Source of the DNA: Streptomyces hoynatensis
GTDB taxonomy: Bacteria; Actinomycetota; Actinomycetes; Streptomycetales; Streptomycetaceae
Assembly: GCF_003626535.1 (NCBI RefSeq)
Contig: NZ_RBAL01000008.1
Location: forward strand, 248,001 to 312,000
Length of the DNA stretch: 64,000 bases
Direction: 5' to 3'
Shown here: positions 60,110 to 64,000 of the stretch, piece after piece
Numbering within the stretch: the first letter of the stretch is position 1
Layout of the letters: each line of letters starts with the position of its first letter
Translations under genes and position numbers: made by a program
Notes under the pieces: generated by a model
Database searches by the model: none
The model's input: the letters and a program-made list of their open reading frames with translations, nothing else
Told to the model about the DNA's origin: nothing

Positions 60110-61035
60110 CGGTGCTGCCGCCTGGCGACCCGCCTGGCGTCCACGCCGCTGAGCCCGCGCACGGCGACCAGCACCTTCTGCGGGGCAGGCAGCGAGACCC
60201 GCCCGCGCAGCACGGCCCGCGGGTCGGCGGCGATGCGTTCCAGCAGCCTGCGGTAGATCCCGGCCATGGCCGCGACGCAGGCGGCGGAGCGGCGGTCGAG
60301 CTGGGGCAGCAGCCGGAAGCCCTCGGCGAAGAGCCGGCGGGCGCGGGCCGCCTGGAACCTGACGAGGCCGGCGAAGTCGGCGCCAGGCGGCGGCGCGCCG
60401 CGGGTGGCGACGGCCTCGCAGCCGAACGTCCGCAGCTCCCCCGCCGGGAGGTAGGTACGGCCGCGGGCGGCGTCCTCCCGGACGTCGCGCAGGATGTTCG
60501 TGAGCTGGAGGGCGAGGCCGAGGGTGTCCGCGAACTCGGGGGCGCGTTCCGCGTCCGGCACGCCGGGGAGCGTGCCGAAGACCCCGAGCGAGAGCCTGCC
60601 CACCACCCCGGCCACCCGGCGGCAGTACAGCCGCAGGTCCTCCCAGGTCTCGTAGGTGTGGCCGCGCACGTCCATCAGCACGCCGTCGATCAGCTCGTCG
60701 AGGCCGTCGACCGGGATGGGGAAGCGGCGGGTGGCGTCGCCGAGGGCCACCGCCACGGGGTCGGTGGCGTCCTCGGGCACCTCGCCCGCGCGGACCCGCC
60801 CGAGCAGGGCGCGGGCCTCGGCCAGCCTGGCCTCCTTGGCCTCGGTGCCCAGGTCGCCGTCGCCGATGTCGTCCACGCGCCGGGCGAAGGCGTACAGGGC
60901 GTACAGCGGCTGCCGCTTGGCCGGGGGCATGAGGCGCACGCCGTAGCTGAAGTTCCTCGCGTGCTGGGTGGAGACGGCCTCGCAGTAGCGGTAGGCGGCG
61001 ACGACGGCGGGGGAAAGGGGCGGTCTCTCGGTCAC
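60106..61035 (-). CDS. hpnD: Presqualene diphosphate synthase HpnD
   Basis: 309 residues. Two Asp-rich motifs, FARRVDDIGDGD and LTNILRDVREDAARGR, bind Mg-diphosphate; STQHARNFSYGVRLMP is the squalene/phytoene synthase N-terminus. HpnD condenses two farnesyl diphosphates to presqualene diphosphate. It begins with GTG 10 bases after the HpnC stop. Confidence 0.93.
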   Translation of the reverse strand: MTERPPLSPAVVAAYRYCEAVSTQHARNFSYGVRLMPPAKRQPLYALYAFARRVDDIGDGDLGTEAKEARLAEARALLGRVRAGEVPEDATDPVAVALGDATRRFPIPVDGLDELIDGVLMDVRGHTYETWEDLRLYCRRVAGVVGRLSLGVFGTLPGVPDAERAPEFADTLGLALQLTNILRDVREDAARGRTYLPAGELRTFGCEAVATRGAPPPGADFAGLVRFQAARARRLFAEGFRLLPQLDRRSAACVAAMAGIYRRLLERIAADPRAVLRGRVSLPAPQKVLVAVRGLSGVDARRVARRQHR

Positions 61036-61045
61036 GGGTTGGCGC

Positions 61046-62065
61046 TCATGTTCCTCTTCGCAGTGTCGTCACCGCCGCGTACAGCAGTCCCGCCCTGCTC
61101 GGTTTCGGCGGTCCGGCCAGCACGTCGTACCCGGCGTCGGCGATGGCCTTGGCCGCTGCCCTGCCGCCGCCGACGAAGCCGGCGAGCAGCAACCGCAGCC
61201 GCCCGGTGAGGCTCCCCACCAGGGGGGCGCCCTCGTCGAGCAGCCTACGTGCCTGGTCGGTCAGGTATGCGATCAGGGTGCGCACGGAGGCGCCGGCGGT
61301 GGGGGTGGCGAGGTCCTCCTCGGCGACGCGAAACCGCGCCATGAGGTCGGCCGGCAGGTAGATCCGGCCCTTGGCGAGGTCCTCCGGGACGTCCTGGAGG
61401 TGCTCGATCAGCTGGAGGGCGGTGCACACCGCGTCGGAGTGCCGCACCCGCTCCGGGGTGCTGGTGCCGGTGACGGCGAGCACGAGGCGGCCGACGGGAT
61501 TGGCGGACAGCTCGCAGTAGCCGAGCAGGTCCTCCAGGCTCGCGTAGCGGTGGACGCGCTGGTCGAGGCGGTTGGCCTCGATGAGCGCGAGGAAGGGCTC
61601 GGGGCGAAGGCCGGCGCGCCGCACGGTGGGGATCAGCTCCCGCAGCAGCGGGTGCCCGGGCGGGGGGCCGCCCTCCGCGGCGGCGAAGACGCGCCGCAGG
61701 TCGGCCTCCACCGCGTCCAGCATGGCGGGCCTGTCCCCGGCGCGGTCCGCGTCGAGCCCGAGCAGGACGGCGTCGGCGCCGCCTGGGGCGAGGTCCCCGT
61801 CGCCGATGTCGTCGACGAGCCTGGCGTAGCCGTACAGGCTCATCAGGTCGGCCCGCCAGGCGCGCGGCAGGAAGCGCGGCGCCACCGGGAAGTTCTCGTG
61901 CGCCGCCTTGGCCAGGACGCCCTCGGCCGGCCCCGCCGCCGCGCTCGTCCCCGGGCGCCGCCCGGCCGCCCCCGCCGCGTCGGCCCTCCCGGTCTTCCCC
62001 GGCCGCTGTGCTCTCGCCCTCCCGCCGGTCCGGCCCCGGTCGGGCCCGGGCAGGCTGCTGGTCAT
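61046..62065 (-). CDS. hpnC: Hydroxysqualene synthase HpnC
   Basis: 339 residues. A disordered N-terminal tail (about 60 residues, Arg/Gly/Ala-rich) precedes the HpnC start motif AAHENFPVAPRFLPR. Asp-rich motifs are YARLVDDIGDGD and IEHLQDVPEDLAKGR, and IYLPADLMARF follows. HpnC converts presqualene diphosphate to hydroxysqualene. ATG 62065 has AGGGAGAAGGG upstream. It is the first gene of the squalene operon; the 203-base gap before it contains CCGGGCCGCCG repeats near 62160 and presumably the promoter. Confidence 0.92.
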   Translation of the reverse strand: MTSSLPGPDRGRTGGRARAQRPGKTGRADAAGAAGRRPGTSAAAGPAEGVLAKAAHENFPVAPRFLPRAWRADLMSLYGYARLVDDIGDGDLAPGGADAVLLGLDADRAGDRPAMLDAVEADLRRVFAAAEGGPPPGHPLLRELIPTVRRAGLRPEPFLALIEANRLDQRVHRYASLEDLLGYCELSANPVGRLVLAVTGTSTPERVRHSDAVCTALQLIEHLQDVPEDLAKGRIYLPADLMARFRVAEEDLATPTAGASVRTLIAYLTDQARRLLDEGAPLVGSLTGRLRLLLAGFVGGGRAAAKAIADAGYDVLAGPPKPSRAGLLYAAVTTLRRGT

Positions 62066-62268
62066 GCTGCCCTTCTCCCTCACGTCCGCCTCGCCACCGC
62101 CGTACCCGCGGCACGCGCCGCACCCGCGCCAGGCCCGTGCCGCCGGCACCACCGGACCGCTGCCGGGCCGCCGCCGGGCCGCCGCCGGGCACGGCCGGTG
62201 CGGCCGGGCCACCGCCCGGCGGCGGGCGGTGCCGCTGCCTGGCCGTGGCCCCGCCCGCGGCCCGGCGG

Positions 62269-63096
62269 CTACTTTCCGGTCTCTTCCTCGTACGCCTTCA
62301 GCACCTGGTCGGCCGGGCCGTCCATCAAGAGCTCGCCCTTCTCCAGCCACAGCACCCGGTCGCAGGTGTCCCGGATCGTCTTGTTGTTGTGGCTGACCAG
62401 GAAGACCGTGCCCGCCTCCGAGCGCAGCTCGCGAATGCGCTGCTCGGAGCGGCGGCGGAAGGACTTGTCGCCGGTGGCCAGGGCCTCGTCGATCATCAGC
62501 ACGTCGTGGTCCTTGGCCGCGGCGATGGAGAAGCGCAGCCTGGCCTGCATGCCGGAGGAGTAGGTCCGCATCGGGAGGCTTATGAAGTCGCCCTTCTCGT
62601 TGATGCCGGAGAAGTCGACGATCTGCTGGTACCGGCTGCGGATCTGCTCGCGCGTCATGCCCATGGCAAGTCCACCGAGTATGACGTTGCGCTCGCCGGT
62701 GAGGTCGTTCATCAGGGCCGCGTTGACGCCGAGCAGCGAGGGCTGCCCGTCGGTGTAGACCCGGCCCCGCTCGGCCGGCAGCAGCCCGGCGATGGCGCGC
62801 AGCAGCGTGGACTTGCCCGAGCCGTTGCTGCCGATCAGGCCGATCGCCTCGCCCCGGTAGGCGACGAAGGTGACGCCCCGCACCGCGTGCACCTCGCGGA
62901 CCCGGGAGGCCGGGGACTCGCGGCGCAGGATGCGGCGCAGCGCGGAGGTGGCATTGCCCCTGGCGGATGCGCCGTAGACCCGGTAGACGATGTGCAGGTC
63001 GTCGGCCACGACGGTGGGGATGCGGCCGTCGGCCTCGGAGGGGATGCCTGCCCCGGGCCGCAGGCCCGTCTCGGAAGGGATGTCGCTTTCAGCCAC
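62269..63096 (-). CDS. Polysaccharide/teichoic-acid ABC exporter ATPase (Wzt/TagH type)
   Basis: 275 residues. Walker A GSNGSGKST, Q-loop in SLLGVNAAL, signature YSSGMQARLRFSIA, Walker B VLMIDEALATGD and the H-loop VSHNN are all intact. FSGINEKGDFISLPMRTYSSGM is typical of the TagH/Wzt group. There is no C-terminal carbohydrate-binding domain, so it is TagH-like in length. GTG 63096 has GGAGGAG about 9 bases upstream and overlaps the permease stop by 8 bases. It pairs with the permease upstream to export a lipid-linked wall or capsule polymer. Confidence 0.92.
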   Translation of the reverse strand: MAESDIPSETGLRPGAGIPSEADGRIPTVVADDLHIVYRVYGASARGNATSALRRILRRESPASRVREVHAVRGVTFVAYRGEAIGLIGSNGSGKSTLLRAIAGLLPAERGRVYTDGQPSLLGVNAALMNDLTGERNVILGGLAMGMTREQIRSRYQQIVDFSGINEKGDFISLPMRTYSSGMQARLRFSIAAAKDHDVLMIDEALATGDKSFRRRSEQRIRELRSEAGTVFLVSHNNKTIRDTCDRVLWLEKGELLMDGPADQVLKAYEEETGK

Positions 63097-64000
63097 GGCC
63101 GTACTGCTCCTCCGCCTTCCAGAAGTACACGAACCCACCGGTTCCGAAGACCACGGCCCAGCCGAGGGCCCACAGCCAGGTGCTGGTGGGGACAGTATCG
63201 TGATAGCTGCCGTGCATCAGCGCGTAGCGCATCAGGTCCATGTAGACGGCGGCGGGATTGGCCTGCATGATGTCGCCCACCCAGCCGGGGACGTCCGAGC
63301 CGTCCAGCTTCTCACGCAGCGGGAACATGACCCCTGAGGCGTACATCCAGGTGCGCAGGATGAAGGGCATCAGCTGGGCCAGGTCCGGGGTGTTGCTGCC
63401 GAGGCGCGCCATGACCAGGGCGAGCCCGGTGTTGAAGAGGAGCTGGAGGAGCAGGGCGGGGACGACCGCGAACCAGGTCCACGTCGGCCAGTGCTGGAAG
63501 CCGAGCATGACGATGACCAGGACGGACATCGAGAAGAGCAGCTGCTGGAGCTGCTGCAGGGAGAAGGAGATGGGGAGCGAGGCCCGGGGGAAGTGCAGGG
63601 CCCGCACCAGGCCGAGGTTGCCGGAGATCGCCTTGACGCCCGACATCACCGAGTTCTGCGTGAAGGTGAAGACGAAGACGCCGGTGACCAGGAAGGGGAT
63701 GTACTCGCTGTTCCCCATCCCGCCGCGCCCCTTGAGCACCAGGCCGAAGATGAAGAAGTAGACGCAGGCGTTGAGCAGCGGGGTGACGACCTGCCACAGC
63801 TGGCCGAGCCTGGCCTGGCCGTACTGGGCCATCAGCTTCGCCTGGGAGAAGGCGAGGATGAAGTGGCGGCGGCTCCACAGCTGCCGCGCGTACTCCCCCA
63901 GCGAGGGCCTGGCCCCACTGACGGAAAGACCATGTCGGGCCGCTAGCTCGGCCAAAGACACATCGCGTGGTGGCGCACTCGCGCGCGTGGTCTCACTCAC
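63089..64000 (-). CDS. Polysaccharide ABC exporter permease (Wzm/TagG type)
   Basis: 303 residues with six membrane segments, ABC-2 fold. RRHFILAFSQAKLMAQYGQARLG, then GQLWQVVTPLLNACVYFFIFG, is the N-terminal signature of TagG/Wzm permeases. A GTG codon is exactly at the window edge (64000); the length fits a complete protein, but the true start and ribosome site lie outside view, so it may extend. It forms the channel for the ATPase encoded next. No glycosyltransferase is visible in the window. Confidence 0.88.
   Translation of the reverse strand: MSETTRASAPPRDVSLAELAARHGLSVSGARPSLGEYARQLWSRRHFILAFSQAKLMAQYGQARLGQLWQVVTPLLNACVYFFIFGLVLKGRGGMGNSEYIPFLVTGVFVFTFTQNSVMSGVKAISGNLGLVRALHFPRASLPISFSLQQLQQLLFSMSVLVIVMLGFQHWPTWTWFAVVPALLLQLLFNTGLALVMARLGSNTPDLAQLMPFILRTWMYASGVMFPLREKLDGSDVPGWVGDIMQANPAAVYMDLMRYALMHGSYHDTVPTSTWLWALGWAVVFGTGGFVYFWKAEEQYGRG

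Overview
The window is very GC-rich chromosomal DNA from an actinomycete, most likely Streptomyces or a close relative. The evidence is near-saturated G/C in third codon positions, GTG/TTG starts behind GGAGG-type ribosome sites, dense operons with 4-base ATGA/GTGA overlaps, and typical actinobacterial families: an Rpf-type transglycosylase, a DUF574 methyltransferase beside a PAS-GGDEF-EAL protein, DUF3140, and HpnCDE squalene synthesis. I saw no rRNA, tRNA, CRISPR array, insertion sequence, integrase or phage gene. Genus and strain cannot be fixed from the sequence alone.

Layout. 1-1.2 kb: end of bioA, then bioD. 1.2-5.1 kb: a drug-efflux MFS gene divergent from a TetR regulator, then a second TetR divergent from an alpha/beta hydrolase. 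5.2-6.8 kb: a YeeE/YedE sulfur transporter preceded by a tiny cysteine-rich ORF. 7-15 kb: a LacI-controlled sugar operon (binding lipoprotein, two permeases, GH1 beta-glucosidase, YicI-like GH31 alpha-xylosidase), suited to xylosylated glucosides. 15.4-16.9 kb: small and housekeeping genes. 16.8-20.2 kb: three L-fucose oxidative catabolism genes. 20.3-22.4 kb: a metallo-beta-lactamase-fold hydrolase and gluconokinase. 22.5-30.4 kb: a ribose-type ABC importer with two sugar/polyol catabolic enzymes and a ROK regulator, broken by a 0.7-kb non-coding spacer of odd composition. 30.9-31.8 kb: a PAP2 membrane enzyme.

31.9-34.9 kb holds the most notable system: a compact lanthipeptide locus made of a 58-codon precursor gene and one lyase-kinase-cyclase gene. 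The cyclase zinc site reads Cys/Cys-Cys rather than the usual Cys/Cys-His. Divergent from it is a secreted Rpf-LysM-M23 cell-wall hydrolase. 36.7-39.7 kb: a methyltransferase coupled to a c-di-GMP enzyme. 39.8-47.1 kb: anmK, a methionyl-tRNA synthetase with an unusual KMSKS loop, an orphan histidine kinase, AlkB, a MOSC protein and an FG-GAP lipoprotein.

47.2-54.5 kb: an oxidative cassette (flavin monooxygenase, FMN 2-hydroxyacid oxidase, atypical P450, cation/proton antiporter in one overlapping operon) divergent from an acyl-AMP ligase; it looks like a small specialised-metabolite locus. 54.6-57.2 kb: a GH-D-like glycosidase and a tyrosine phosphatase. 57.2-62.1 kb: a squalene operon (hpnC-hpnD-hpnE-prenyl synthase) without the squalene-hopene cyclase that usually follows, and with a repeat-rich bridging ORF. 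62.3-64 kb: a Wzm/Wzt-type polysaccharide ABC exporter.
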